Origin: Membranipora membranacea
Lineage: Eukaryota; Bryozoa; Gymnolaemata; Cheilostomatida; Membraniporidae
Reading direction: 5' to 3'
DNA: 60,000 nt
Assembly: GCA_914767715.1 (NCBI GenBank)
Contig: OU612068.1
Span: 14,572,001-14,632,000, forward strand
Shown here: in pieces, positions 12,290 to 24,439 of the stretch
Position numbering within the stretch: position 1 is the first letter of the stretch
Layout: each line of letters starts with the position of its first letter
Made by a program: the position numbers and the translations under genes
Notes under the pieces: model-generated
Databases searched by the model: none
What the model was told of the DNA's origin: nothing
Seen by the model: only the letters and a program-made list of their open reading frames with translations

Positions 12290-13365
12290 GGAACATAGTG
12301 ATTGGGAGATTTCAATAGTGCCAGCATCCAGCTTCCACACTTCCAACAACAAGTCACCTGTTCGACCAGAGGTGACAAAACTCTTGATAAGTGCTATATC
12401 AACATCAAGAAGAGCTATACATCCGTCAAATTACCTGAGCTAAGCAAGTCAGGCCATGCCTACGTTATAGATTCAAGGCTACCGTCAGTCAGCCTGTCAC
12501 AGTTCATAAGAGTGTATGGAGTGAAGACAACATGAACAAGCTACTGAGCTGCCTGGATGATACCAACTGGAATGAACTACTGGCTGGGCAGAATGACAAC
12601 GCTGTTGCTGATATATTTTTAGAATACCTGAACTTCTCAATAGATGCTAAGTATTCCGATGAAGAAGATCACGATACCCGCTAACAACAAAACGTGGATG
12701 ACTCCTAGAATCGTTCGGCTGATTGGTGAGAAGTTTACCGCATACCACACTGATCCAACAGAACATCACAAATTGGAAGGGCAAGTACAAAAAGCCATCC
12801 GTGAGGCCAAACACAAACAAGCCTCTGACATTGCGAGTAGAATGCAAGGTGATAGCAGAGAAGCATGAAATCAGTTAAAGTCATCGATGAAATTGAAATA
12901 TAGGGTGCTCTTTCGATTCTAACATACTAAACACTTTATTTAACCGATTTGATAAACCTAGTGAATGTCCAATTTTGCCACCTATTGTATCAGATTTTGC
13001 GGATCTTTCATTTGAGGAAGTTTATGCCACGTTATGTGGGGTGAAATCTAACAAAAGCACAGGTCCAGATAAAATCACTTAAGTATGCTGCCTCTAACCT
13101 AGCTGAACCCCTGACTCTAATTTCCAACCGATCTATACACGAGGGCATCATGCCAACTGCATGGAAAACTGCAAACATAAAGCCCATCCCTAAATGTGCG
13201 CAGGTGCTTCCGAACCCAAAGACTTCGTGGTTAAATGCCTAGAGCGACTTGTTATGAACAAATTATCACCAGTCTCTGATAATCCAACCCAGTTTGCCTA
13301 TAAACTTAACAGGTCTACCGAATATGTCCTTATCTCGCTAATTGACACCTAGTCCAGCTTTGTGC
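12290..13365 (+). mobile_element. Degenerate LINE reverse-transcriptase fragment
   Basis: Several frames must be combined to read it. Pieces include WMTPRIVRLI near 12700, then FEEVYATLCGVKSNKSTGPD near 13005-13075, ILKYAASNLAEPLTLISNRS and WKTANIKPIPK near 13160, and ERLVMNKLSP near 13245. The GPDK and KPIPK patterns are typical of non-LTR reverse transcriptases of the CR1/Jockey type. Stops and frameshifts show it is dead, and no 5' or 3' end is recognisable. Confidence 0.75.
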
Positions 13366-14199
13366 CATATGTTTTAGAGCCAATGCGATTCATTATCTTA
13401 ACAGTGTTTTCCAGAAGTAATCAGTCTTATTATATTTTTATATTATATTATTTCATTTCACTTGACTTTTTTGTAAAAGATTTTAAAACTGTTACCAGAG
13501 CACCCTACATAAACACTTTTATTTCTCAGAAAATGAGATCAATACAAACACATACCGTTGAATCTCACCCACACAGCTTGCAGTCTGACTCTGTGATACG
13601 TGTCTCTCCGTGCCGTAGCGCTTAGATTAATCCAAATGTGCTCAAGTTCTTAACCTGAAAAGTCACCCCACCCTAACTGAAAAACTAGGAACTCAAGCAC
13701 ATTACAAAGATAACCACCCAGAATTGATTGGCGCGCATGCACAAAGTCAAGATATCCTATATATAACCTCTTACTTCCTATTCCTGTTTTATTGCACATG
13801 ATTAAAGGATTAACTCAAGAAAGTGTTCTGACTGAAATTGTGGCATTTTCCATCTGTTTCAAACTGGTTTTTGCCATGATACAATACGAGGATTGGATTG
13901 AAAGCTGGTTTTTATCAATTTTGAGGTATTAATTTATATCACAATCAGGAACTGTAACAAGTTTGCATAAAATACAACCCCTGTAAAGTCCTGTCCTGTA
14001 GTTTTTCGCATTTGAAACCTCTGTTTATCTTTAAGTTTATATGTTAACCCTGTGATCCCTGGACCCTGGCTATAAAGACATTGACTGTGCTCCAAACTAA
14101 TCCTAATACTAGTCCACCCGAGACACTTTCCGTCTCATATCTGATGCTAGTAGACATGATAAGACATGATAAGGTATTCAGTGTAATGATACTACGTGT

Positions 14200-15618
14200 G
14201 ATATTTAGAGAGTTAGAAAGCTGAAAGGTCAGTTAATGCTTCCTCTTACTGACAGAGTAACTTTGAGTATCATATTTATGATCATATCATATATTCTTAT
14301 CATAAATCAACAAAACATTTTTGCATTTTAGTTTTGTAAAAATGTTTTAATATAATATTTACCTGCCGCTCGCCAATCTTTAGAAGAAGGGACTTTGTCT
14401 TGTTCACGTATGGCTCTCGATTTTCTACTTGTTGGAAAAATTTTGTCCTTTTGACCATTTCCTGCACTTCGGCACATCACAGGATAGTAATAGATAATAG
14501 TAACATAATGTTATAAAATACAATCCTGTGACGGATTTTGAAATCTCGTTTCTGACCTAGTTTTTCTGCAATCCGATTTATATTTGCACAAACAGTACAG
14601 TACCATCGATTTCCAGGGATGCTTGTCAGAAACCACAATACAATACTTTGGCTGTTTCAAATTCATGCGTGCAAAGCAAGCTAACTGGTAGGACTTTTTT
14701 TCTCATTTTGAAACCATGTTTTGCATGAATTCTGGATCAAGTACACAGCAGTTAAATATCAGCATTTAAAAAAAGTGCATGTAACGCTGGGATTTTTGCC
14801 ATTGCTTCCTCTCCTTTTCTCAACTTCTCTTGCACGTTATGGAACATATCCAGTATTGTACGATGAGTTAGAAAAAGTTTATTCCCTCTGAGGTTGCGGA
14901 GGGATATTGCGAAAGTCTCGATACCGAGGACGGCGCCCAGATACCCCTCCGCCACCACAGAGGGAAGAGACTTGTTCTAACTAGTAGTATTATCTTTTTT
15001 TTCTTCTTGTTCCAATAGTTGTAGAAGGTGAACACAGCGCCAATAATAGATATTCGTCTGCATAGGGTTTTAAATGTGAAACACCTGCCATGTCTGTAAA
15101 TATTGAATCACCCATACGGTAAGTCTCCTCTCCCTTTTCATAACGCTCATTATGTGACTTTATCATATTTGTGTTGGTCAACCAATAACGTTTTCTGTGA
15201 GAATAACGTGACAGCATTTTCAACAATAATTTGTAATTGATATGGGATGATTATTTCCAATTGAGCCGAAGTATTAAAAGGATCAAGAACCGGGCTTTAT
15301 GATTAATCAAATGAGAACTCGTTTAACTTTTCAATCACCAAGATTGAAGTTGATTTATTTTGTTCTATTCAAGTCATATGCTTAGAATAAGTATCGTTTA
15401 TATTGCAGGGTAATTTCGATTTTCATTCACGATATGCCGTAAAACATTAAACTTACCAAGTGTTATCCTCTCTTATAGTTTTTAAAAGCCTCCCATTCAG
15501 TTTTCTGTACAAAGCCTGTTGTCGTCACAAAGAGTGACGTTGTCAAAACAGTGAACAGAGCTGCTGCTGCTGCTATCTTTGATATTATATTAGAACCACT
15601 CATTCGGCAAAGACCCAA
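14200..15618 (-). pseudogene. Partial duplicated cysteine protease (5' half), broken
   Basis: The block 14,200-15,620 is a diverged copy of 10,130-11,970, including intron sequence (tttgcatttta...atgttttaatataatattta is shared). Three exons are recognisable on the minus strand. The exon-1 copy ends at the donor near 15458 and has its start codon near 15602. The I29 exon copy is about 15085-15208. The third (KSRAIREQDKVPSSKDWRAA) has its donor at about 14361. The exon-1 copy has lost 12 and 11 bases next to the prodomain, causing a frameshift and stop. The third exon lacks the SYEQWYKFI segment and its acceptor. No copies of the active-site exons lie downstream. A palindromic MITE sits in the intron between the second and third exon copies. 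Confidence 0.82.
14882..14965. mobile_element. Short palindromic MITE, copy 1
   Basis: ccctctgaggttgcggaggg...ccctccgccaccacagaggg forms a hairpin. It is the same family as 58,006-58,100 and lies within the protease pseudogene. Confidence 0.75.
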
Positions 15619-15746
15619 CTCTCAACTCAACTGAAATGATAAACTAAAGGAAACTGTTATAAAATGACTTACTCCATATGGGGTCCGTTCTGTTACGCAA
15701 TTCCAAGCAGAAACATGCCTTCTATGGTAAAACCAGAGACCGTGGA

Positions 15747-15772
15747 TATATATATATATATATATATATCTA
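15747..15772. repeat. (TA)n microsatellite inside a small hairpin
   Basis: A TA tract flanked by ccagagac on the left and gtctctgg on the right. A related, less complete sequence occurs at about 21175-21215. Confidence 0.7.
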
Positions 15773-16727
15773 TAGTCTCTGGTAAAAACCATAGACTTGA
15801 TATACTTGTATACTACATATTAAGTCTATATGTATAAGAGTTGATCCCTGGACCCTGGCTATACAGACATTGACCTTGCCCCTAACCAATCCTAATGTTG
15901 AGCCACCCGAGTCACTTTCCTTACTTACACCCATGCGACATGATTTGATTGAGTTTGATTAGTCAGCAAGTTTAGGAACGTAATAAAGCTGACTTTTCTC
16001 ATACAGCCTGAGTTTTTCAAGGTTAATGCTGGGACGTCAATGCATAGCGTAAAAGCTGTCAGTTACTGGCAGAAAGTTTTACTGGTGATGATGGCAAACC
16101 TCCACAAATAGCCATGCTATGTTTTTCACTACTGATCCATAAATTCAAGGTTATGCAAAAGTCTTGGCACTACTCACCTTTTTCCTGTCACAACAACACA
16201 AAAATATCCATTTACAATAAAAACCTGCACTAATAAGTGTTGACTACTTAAGTAACTGCGGACCTACCAGACATCCTGCTGCGTTGATCTCACGCTATCA
16301 GACCTATCTGTCAACATCTCAAACTGATGATGCAAGTATCTTAAGAATCATTTTTAAAAAGTTGTAACCTCTGACCTAACAATCATTCCTACATTTTTTA
16401 TCATTAACTATTACCACACTAGATAAGCTCACCCATTGAGCATTCACAACAAGCATACAAGCAAACAGTTAAATATACAGACATAAACAAACAGACATAT
16501 ACAAACAAACAAACACGTACCACTCATTTCCATGATTCAAACCCGAAATCAATGCAGCACGACTCCCGAAAGCGAATGAAGAAACTCGAGCAAAGTATGA
16601 AACTGACAGGGAGTTTGAATCCAGTAAGCACAAGATGAACTGGTCTGGTCAACTAATTGCTTACATGTTCAAACTGGCAACTCTCTTATGGTAATTTCAA
16701 CTATTTCAATATGAATCATTGAATATT

Positions 16728-16862
16728 ACACAGAGTAAGGATATATTTCCTTACCCTGTGTCCTGTGATTACTACGTACTTATTGATGTGTGCAAGAATT
16801 TGGTAACTGTCATTTCATAATATCACAGAGTAAGGATATGTATCGTTACTCTGTGGTGATAT
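16728..16862. repeat. Two copies of a CACAGAGTAAGGATA palindrome
   Basis: Hairpins at 16728-16761 and 16820-16862 share cacagagtaaggata followed by its complement. The same palindrome recurs at 34909-34942, and half of it at about 29797-29810. Confidence 0.75.
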
Positions 16863-17448
16863 GATTAATGGTACCTTTTCTAAGCTATGTTCTGCTTCAA
16901 ATCAGATGTGTCATTCAACGAAAAGTCCTTGTTTATGTTTATTTCTACATTCCTGTATCATTTGTGGTAACAAAGATAATATTATTTGAAGGCTGACAAT
17001 AGTTTGAACCACTGTTATAAATATTAGGCCCTATGGCCTATGTGGATGAGGGGTACATACATACAGTATATATATATAATAACTCTATTGCTATTCATGT
17101 ATGTTTGCTGGACTGCATTTCTCCTCTATGATTGGTCCACAAGTTCAGTATTTAGAATAGCTGACCCTTGTAATCTTTTGTCAAGCAGCAGTTTTTGAGG
17201 GTTGTTACTTGGACGTCAATCAATGCATAAAGTGAAAGCTGTGCTGCCAGATTTATAGCTTAATTTAAATCCTGACACAAAAGCTTTATACTGATGACAT
17301 ATCTCCACGAATAGCCACGCTATGTAATTTAACACTGATCTGTAAATGGTTCGAATTGAAAAGGCTCTGTCTCAGGTTGAAATAATTCATATAAAAAGTA
17401 AAAAAGCTATTGCCACATTTTTTCAGTTTCAGCTTTCAACTAGCCAAT

Positions 17449-17590
17449 GTGTTGGCTCTGATTGGTATGTGGGGAGAAGAAGAGCCAATGCCTGGTCATA
17501 TGTAGCCTGTATTGACAAGCTTGTCAAGACAGGCTACATATGACCAGGCATTGGCTCTTCTTCTTCCCACCCATCAATCATAGCCAACCA
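17449..17590. mobile_element. Long foldback (MITE), arms about 60-70 bp
   Basis: The left arm includes gttggctctgattggt, gaagagccaatgcctggtca and tatgtagcctgt. The right arm is the near-perfect complement, ending aatcatagccaac. The loop is only a few bases, centred on caagcttg. Related arm words occur at 2213, 20420 and 26490. Confidence 0.85.
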
Positions 17591-18559
17591 TTGAATTCCA
17601 TATCTGGAATAGCATCATTAGCTTTCTTTTGCAAAACAAAGGGCTTTCAAAAATAGCCAGTCCCTGGTAGCAATCTAGAAATGCCCTAATCATCGACACT
17701 GTATGGGGTATAATTACTGTTTGCAATTTTGTTAACAGGACAATTTCTCAGGCTAATTATTCACGCTACTAGGGACAGCCAATCAGATAACAGTCAGATG
17801 GGTCCCTGTGTTTAGTGTCCTAACCGTATAACGCTATGATACTATTTCCATTCTAAGAGAAGAATCTAATTCAGTGTAGCCAACATATTGGATAATGGTC
17901 ACTGTCTTTGGCAATTTTCCAAAAAATAGTCATATATTGGTTAACATTTTCTAACAGTGTCTGGATGTTAGTTGGTCGGTTCTAAATATAATAAATAAGT
18001 TTATAACTGCTTTTGTAAAGGATGATTCGGCTATAAAAATATTGGATTAGAAGTCTGATTTGCTCTGTGGTTATGCAGTGGCTATGACTATAAATAGATT
18101 AGTTACAGTAAATAAGTAAGGGGAAATAAATTTAGGGAGTTTTACTTTTATTATCCAAATAACTGCAGGTTGTTTTGGCGGCAAAGATTTATTAATGTTT
18201 GTGTTTTATTTTATGGCATAAAATCTCTTGCATGTCTTCAATACAAAAAACCTTCCTGCACCCCTTTATCAGTAAAAGTGTGAGGATTAAATCACTTGGG
18301 CTCAAACTAGATGTGTCCTGATATTATGTGATTAAAATGTGTAGAAGGAACGGTTTTATCATTAAATTGATGACGACAAGCTGCTGAATCTGTTGCAACT
18401 CTAAATCCTTACCCAAATGGCCAAGTTATGAATAAAAACCCTGTACTGTGGACTGCATGTCCATGATAACACTATTGCTACCACACAATTAAATGTTCCC
18501 AGATTATATGACTGTCCATGTATATTTTTGAGTCAACCACTGAGCTTCAATATAGAGGA

Positions 18560-18800
18560 TTTTTATACTCAATCTAGATCGAGCTGAGTTGTCACATCTT
18601 GGTTCACCCTAAAAAACTGCATTCGTCCCCGTGGGAAAAGATCAAATCTTTGCCGTGGATGGAACCTCAACGTGGGTCTCCTGATTAAGGGTCCATGGAT
18701 CTAGCCACTGATAAGTGCGAACTCAGCCTTTGCACTGAGCATGGCGCTGCTGGATTGAATATCAATACAGCTCGGCTTAGAACGAGCTCAAAATGCCCAT
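18560..18800 (-). mobile_element. tRNA-derived SINE, family A, minus strand
   Basis: The reverse strand has cgcacttatcagtggctaga (A-box region), then gaggttccatccacgg (B box), and ends gaaccaagatgtgacaactc, the tail shared with the copy at 2.5-2.7 kb. Confidence 0.6.
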
Positions 18801-19544
18801 GGAAACATAGGATTTGGAAGTACAGAACAAAAAACTCCTACCTAGATGGTTTTCCATAGATGAATAAATTGGACAACATTACAAAACCTAAAGATGTTGT
18901 AAAACTGGGAATTCAACTACAAGTTATTCTAATAATAACAAAAGCTTACAAGGAAACAACAGTCTTCTATCTCTCCATATCTTTTTCAAGTTATTCAAAA
19001 TCAATGAAGGTTTTTGTCAGTTGATGAGTCATAGTGCAGGTGTCAGAAGTCATGACACCTATTTTGTCTGTCAAATTTTATTTCAAATCGTTGTGTCATA
19101 AAATTAAACTGTGATGAAAGACCTTGAAATATAATAATTTAGGCTTGCCAATAATTGTACTTGAATGAATGGTTGAATGAGACGCTATTCTTGGGATATT
19201 ATAGCACATCTTGCTAATTAGAAACTCTGATATGAATAAACTAGTCCAATGAGGAGGTTGCCCCTCATTTAACATAATTCTCAAATCTGAGTAAAGATTC
19301 TACTTTTTATATTTTAAAATTGCATTAACGAAAGGCTATAATTATTTTGACAGGGTCAAGAAAATTTCAAGCGATGGTTGTCCCTAACCTCGTGGTCTGA
19401 TAAAATCTTTATTTTAAAATAATTTGGCAGGCAACTCATCATAACTTGAATTTAAATGCCACAAAGTTAATTTTTTGCATCTTTATACTGCCAGATCACA
19501 TATGAACATATTGGTTGTGCCAATGGAACCGGAAGCATTTTGGA

Positions 19545-19553
19545 TATAAAAAG
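19545..19553 (+). promoter_or_regulatory. TATA box of SVWC gene 1
   Basis: tataaaaag lies 108 bases upstream of the start codon. The two paralogues have TATA boxes at 94-95 bases. Confidence 0.7.
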
Positions 19554-19652
19554 AGCTTCAAGTCTTTGATTGTGTTATCTGGGTACCAGTAACAAACTCG
19601 ATAAGTTCACTATTTGTCTATCATATTGCAACCGAACTGTGTGAAGTTAAAA

Positions 19653-21480
19653 ATGAGATCAGTAATTGTATTGTCACTGTTGGTTGTGATCACTGTCAGC
19701 ATAGATGCCTACACTGGAATTTTGAATGACGATCGTAAGTATACTATTCGTGATGGCAACGACTCGAGACAATTCCCGGTCTTGCGGGACTTGTCTCCTC
19801 GTTATACATGTCGAGACTTGTTCATTATAAATGGTTATAGCTGGTCAAAACATCAGTTTCAACTGGAATCTCACCTGAGATCTATAGATCAACAGTCCAC
19901 GCTCTTAGCTCTTAACCACTACGCCACAAATTTTATATGACTTAAGAGGAAATTAAGAGGATATGGTCACAAAAAATAGTTATTAGTCATACTTTTGCTG
20001 CGATTATTAAACGGCTACATAGAGCTTTCTTCAGACATCATTAATTCAATAAATACTTGACAGAATTTGAAGAAACTTGGACTCAACATAGATCCTTATG
20101 TCTAGATGATAAGTTACAAACTGAATCAAGCTTAACATGTACTATTAGCCAATTGCACAAGTGATTAGGGGATGAATATCCACCATTCTTTTAAATTGTG
20201 ATATCAGAAGAATATCGACATCGATATATGTCTCGGTCTCGAATTTTCTTGCTGTCTCGGTCTCGTCCTATCTCGCCAAAATCTGACAATTCACTATATC
20301 ACTATATACTACACATTCAGAGCTTATTGTAATATTTCATATCATTTTGTGTCTTTAAATATTCATGTGATCCATTGCTTTTGCGTGTCGTATTCGTCAG
20401 GAAAGAAGGAGCCTATGTGTTGGCTCTGGTTGATTGGGTGTGGGTATCTTTGCAAGTAGAGACTATATACTGACCAATTTGTAGTCGGGTTATTTCACCC
20501 AACTAATCAGTGATACTTTTGGCTGAAAAAGGTCCTAATAATTATTTTAAAAATTATTATTTGATAATTTCAACTGCCGTTTCTGAGTAACATATGATTT
20601 CCTGCTGATGTTGTTTACCATTTACCATCTTTTTTAATTGTAGGTTGTGATCAGAATTCTGGGGCTGTTTATTATGACTGGCAGAAATGTGAGAAGATAA
20701 CATGTGTGTCATACGGCTCACACAATGCTGAATTATTTGGGTAAGTGATTGCAGAGTGCTCATACAATTTCTTGAAATTAGTTATTACCTTCTATACACT
20801 TAGTCCCGAAATAACAAGGTTATATCAGGTCAATCTCGTTTTTGCTTTATCATTGGCCTTGTCTTTCCCTTAAATCAGATGAAACAAACAATGATATTGC
20901 TATACACATGTTTGCGAGTAGAGACTAAAAAATGACCACGTAGTAGAAGTAGGGTTTTTGTATAAAAAATATTACAACAATCTGGACTGTCTGCTCTTGA
21001 TTTTGGAGTCTAACTTTGGCTGTATTGATATATTCATCATGAACATATTCTTTGTACCACCTCTTGAATCTGATCAGAGAATCTGCTCTGTTCCTATTGG
21101 GATATCTTGCTTTGCTAGCACTGGGAAAGAGAGGTAACTCCGATAAGCCCTACTCAAACATATATAATATATAACCAGAGACTATGGATTATCTATTGTC
21201 TCTGATATAACTGTCATGATTCGAATCTGAGTCTGAAATCTGGAAATAAGAGCGTATAATCGCATCTTTGAACCCAGATGGCGACCCATCCAGAATTAAT
21301 GTATTCTTATAATTTTGATAATAATTGCAATAATTCTTTCCTAATTACTTTTTCAGATGTGGAGTAGCGTCATTTATCACCCCTGCAGAGGAAGCTCAGG
21401 GTTGTGAGCAGAAATATGTAACCCGCAGCCCATCCATAGAGTACCCTGACTGCTGCGAACAGTATATCTGGTGTCCGTAG
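19653..21480 (+). CDS. SVWC-domain small secreted protein 1
   Basis: Three exons, 19653-19734, 20644-20740 and 21357-21480 (TAG), join in phases 1 and 2 to 303 nt or 100 residues. Residues 1-19 form a signal peptide (hydrophobic core VIVLSLLVVITVSI, likely cut after DA). The mature part has eight cysteines in the pattern C...C...C...GCG...GC...CC...C, with YPDCCEQY near the end, as in single-domain von Willebrand factor type C proteins. This family includes insect Vago-like proteins and arthropod venom La1-like peptides. The ATG at 19653 was preferred to the in-frame one at 19614 because it opens directly into the signal peptide. It is the first of three tandem paralogues. A secreted immune or signalling role is possible by family, but the sequence does not prove function. 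Confidence 0.85.
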
Positions 21481-21731
21481 AGGAACGACAACGACCAAAG
21501 TACATGTGAACAGCTGATACTGAACCGGAAACAAACAGCAGCAGGAACCACTTTGAACACTTTAGAATGTTGAAAGTTATTTCATCAAAACAATAATAAC
21601 TACATATATATGGAATAGATTGATCACTGATCTTATCATTTTTGTTATGTGATTAATAACCAAAAATATATGGTTGGTTTCAACCACACTAAGTCCATAA
21701 TGATCAACGAGGAGATATGATTGATTGTTGT

Positions 21732-21883
21732 GTATTGGGTATTGGGTATTGGGTATTGGGTATTGGGTATTGGGTATTGGGTATTGGGTAATGGGTAATG
21801 GGTATTGGGTATTGGGTATTGGGTATTGGGTATTGGGTATTGGGTATTGGGTATTGGGTATTGGGTATTGGGTATTGGGTATT
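21732..21883. repeat. (ATTGGGT)n satellite, about 21 copies
   Basis: A near-perfect 7-base array with two variant units (aatgggt) in the middle. It lies 250 bases past SVWC gene 1. The GGG runs repeat every seven bases, so the strand could form G-quadruplexes. It resembles, but does not match, telomere repeats. Confidence 0.95.
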
Positions 21884-22248
21884 CCAACGATATTCAACAT
21901 GATCAAATTGTCATTGAGATTTTGCTGATTCCTCAAACATTGTATCCTACTTTGGCCAAGAAGTTAGTGCATGTGCACCAGTCATCCTAGGCTGGTCATC
22001 CTGGTACCATGGCAGTAAATCAAAAATAACTTGAGTTCCAATCCCATCTCACCCACAATTGGAAATCTGAAACTGAAATGTATAAGGGTGAGGTTAGACA
22101 TTGCTGTTGTATTGTAGCATCAATGCAGAGGAAATCATGTCTCAGTCTCGTCCGACTAACAGTGTTTTCCTGTTTTGGCCATCATCATCTATCAATGTGA
22201 AGGCCATATTTATAATCAATCACATCCTATCAATCACAACAATCACTA

Positions 22249-22310
22249 GCCTGTCTTGACAAGGGGGGGGGGTTAGGTTAGCTATACAATGCGAAGGCCA
22301 TATTGATTAT
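22249..22310. repeat. AGCCTGTCTTGAC repeat fragment with G-run
   Basis: tagcctgtcttgacaagggg is followed by more G. It is the same family as 655-745 and 2115-2205. Confidence 0.5.
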
Positions 22311-22699
22311 AGTCTGACTCTCACTGTAGTCAAACTCACTGTAACATTGAAACCCTCTCAATCTTACATGGTTTTCATTGTGCCAAACCCAGCTTTCAGA
22401 ACCATTCTGATATATACCATTTGACATTATGCTAGCTTGATTGTATTTTTGGTCTGTCCGATAGTGGTCTATTCATGATTGGTCAATATTTAGATATATC
22501 GTGTTGACCAATTTGCTAACATGATAATGATAGTTCAGGCGATTATCAAAACGCTTACAAAGAGCTGCATTAAACATTCAAAAAAAATTTGGTGGTTGTC
22601 TTCCTCTGCTAAGAGGGTAGACAACCTCAACATTGAGTGAAATTTATCGATCCTGATTAGCATATCAGATGTTAAAGATGGTTATGGAGGTAAAGGCTA

Positions 22700-22880
22700 G
22701 GGAGAGGATGGGGTGCAATGGGTAAGGCATGGGTCTCTCAATCGAGAGGTGCCGTGTTTGTGTTCGATTCCTAGCGGAACATGGTGGTGTCAGGAAGAGC
22801 ATCCGGCCTCAAATTCTCCTGTGCCCCATCAGTACCCAGACCGTAGACCTGCACTGATAATGAAAAAAGACCAAGCAACA
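22700..22880 (+). mobile_element. tRNA-derived SINE, family B
   Basis: An A box (ggggtgcaatgggtaaggca) and a B box (tgtgttcgattcctagc) are followed by a body containing gtcaggaagagcatccggcc, a word seen in the conserved parts of many animal retroposons. No clear 3' end is visible. The long open frame over it (22713-23105) is a by-product of the SINE. Confidence 0.7.
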
Positions 22881-22899
22881 TCAAGGTTTCTCACAAAGT

Positions 22900-24340
22900 A
22901 TCACAGGGTATCGAGACTATACATGGAAGTGAGTTTTATGGAGGTGGAAGCTAAATCATGTCGATACATAGATCAGTTTTCTTTTGACATGAAACCCATA
23001 AGGTTAAAGCTTATCTTGGCCAAAATAGTAACTAAGGGTAAACCGAATACTAGCGAACACTTAGTAGGTTTGGCTCGATTTTGGTCTGGGATTAGATCTG
23101 TGTAGTCGATTGTCCTGATCTCCTGCTTTAGCTACAGAGAACAATAATATCATGAAGATAAGTCTTACCACTAACATAATTTTGGGAGTTATTGTCAACC
23201 TTTTTTTTATATATTTGCTGTGGCCGTGAGTTTAAAACAACATGTGTTATGATTGCCTACATACTGCATCATCACAGTATGAGAGTCTGAACTGGATAGA
23301 AAAAGACTCCAGTAAAAACCAAAAATAATAAGTTAATCCTATAAATTTTGCCCGACAATCCATTGTTATAGGGTCTGTTTTTGACACACCAGTTAGTTTA
23401 CCGGTTGACTGCGCTTCTAGATTTAAAGCATTCAAGGGATTTCCGTAAACAGTGTGGGTCCGCTTGTGAGGGGGGGATGGGCGTTGCTTGGATATCTCAA
23501 TAGTCTGACGCAACCAAGCCAACAGTTTATGTCTCATACCAGTGAGAGATACTAACTGCTTACATATCATTAGTAACACTGGTACAGCTACAGCACCAGA
23601 CTGGGTTGGGTCGACAAAAAAAAAACACAAACAGTTTTTATGTGCCATACTCCACTGCTCCCAACACAGACTATCCACACTTCTGAAATTGCATCATATA
23701 ACTTTTCGAGCAACCAAAGCCAAACTACAGCAGAGAGCTGTGCCATATACAGATAGTGGACTTGGGTCAGAAGTATTCGGATATATATACCTTTTGTTGT
23801 TGCATTGTCTTTCTGACCATTTGGTATTGTGTAGTGCAACCAGAGATGGATGGATGGATGATGATGAAAAGCCAAAAACAACTAATCGGACAGAGTTTGA
23901 GCAAAGGCCTCCCCGGCTCCTTTTGCATCACTGATTATTTTTTCTTGCATGATTTCCAAACTTGATCTTTCATCGCCATGCATTTGTTGCTGTGGATACT
24001 AATCGCCGTCTGCAATAAAAAATTGACTTTCTTGGGAAATACATTATAAGAAAGATCAAAGATATAATTACGCACTATATCATAACTTTTAATGATTCAC
24101 TGCTTGGTTTTTGCTAGGTACAACCATTAAAAGTAAGATTTATTAATCTAAAAATAACATTTATTTGTGGGATGGTAAGCTTTCATGAAAGGCTGAAAAA
24201 GTTTACACCCTAAAATGTTTTGGTAGGGTGTGGTCTACAGTCAACTTGAGCTATTTTTAGCAGAATTGCTATTTTTATTGTGATTCTTTGGATACTGATT
24301 CTTTGCACAGATAATCCGATCCTTTTAATCTCATGCAGTG
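22900..24340. other. Intergenic, nothing recognised
   Basis: Overlapping open frames on both strands between 23247 and 23965 have no family similarity, no splice support and low-complexity composition. I see no gene here. Confidence 0.5.
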
Positions 24341-24345
24341 CAGCG

Positions 24346-24354
24346 TATATATAG
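24346..24354 (+). promoter_or_regulatory. TATA box of SVWC gene 2
   Basis: tatatatag lies 94 bases upstream of the start codon, like the TATA boxes of its two paralogues. Confidence 0.65.
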
Positions 24355-24439
24355 AAGCGTTAGAACCATTTCCAGTAGCATTCTACCGAGACACACTGGG
24401 GCTGCATGATCTTGAAAGCTAAAGAGAACTAAATCAAAC

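Larger units (their letters stand above)
15800..19540. other. Gene-poor intergenic stretch with hairpin repeats
   Basis: No coding exon with family similarity was found. The stretch holds copies of an unclassified repeat (tgatccctggaccctggct at 15842, also at 14056), two small palindromes (16.7-16.9 kb), a long foldback (17.45-17.59 kb) and a minus-strand SINE (18.56-18.80 kb). The remaining sequence is featureless and AT-rich. Confidence 0.6.

Noticed and set aside
21577-21990. Long open frames over the 7-base satellite (IPNTQYP-type repeats)
   Set aside because: They are by-products of an ATTGGGT array with a unit length not divisible by three, open on both strands and in several frames.
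22713-23678. 130- and 143-codon frames as genes
   Set aside because: The first overlies a SINE. The second has no domain, no splice context and overlaps equally long frames on the other strand.
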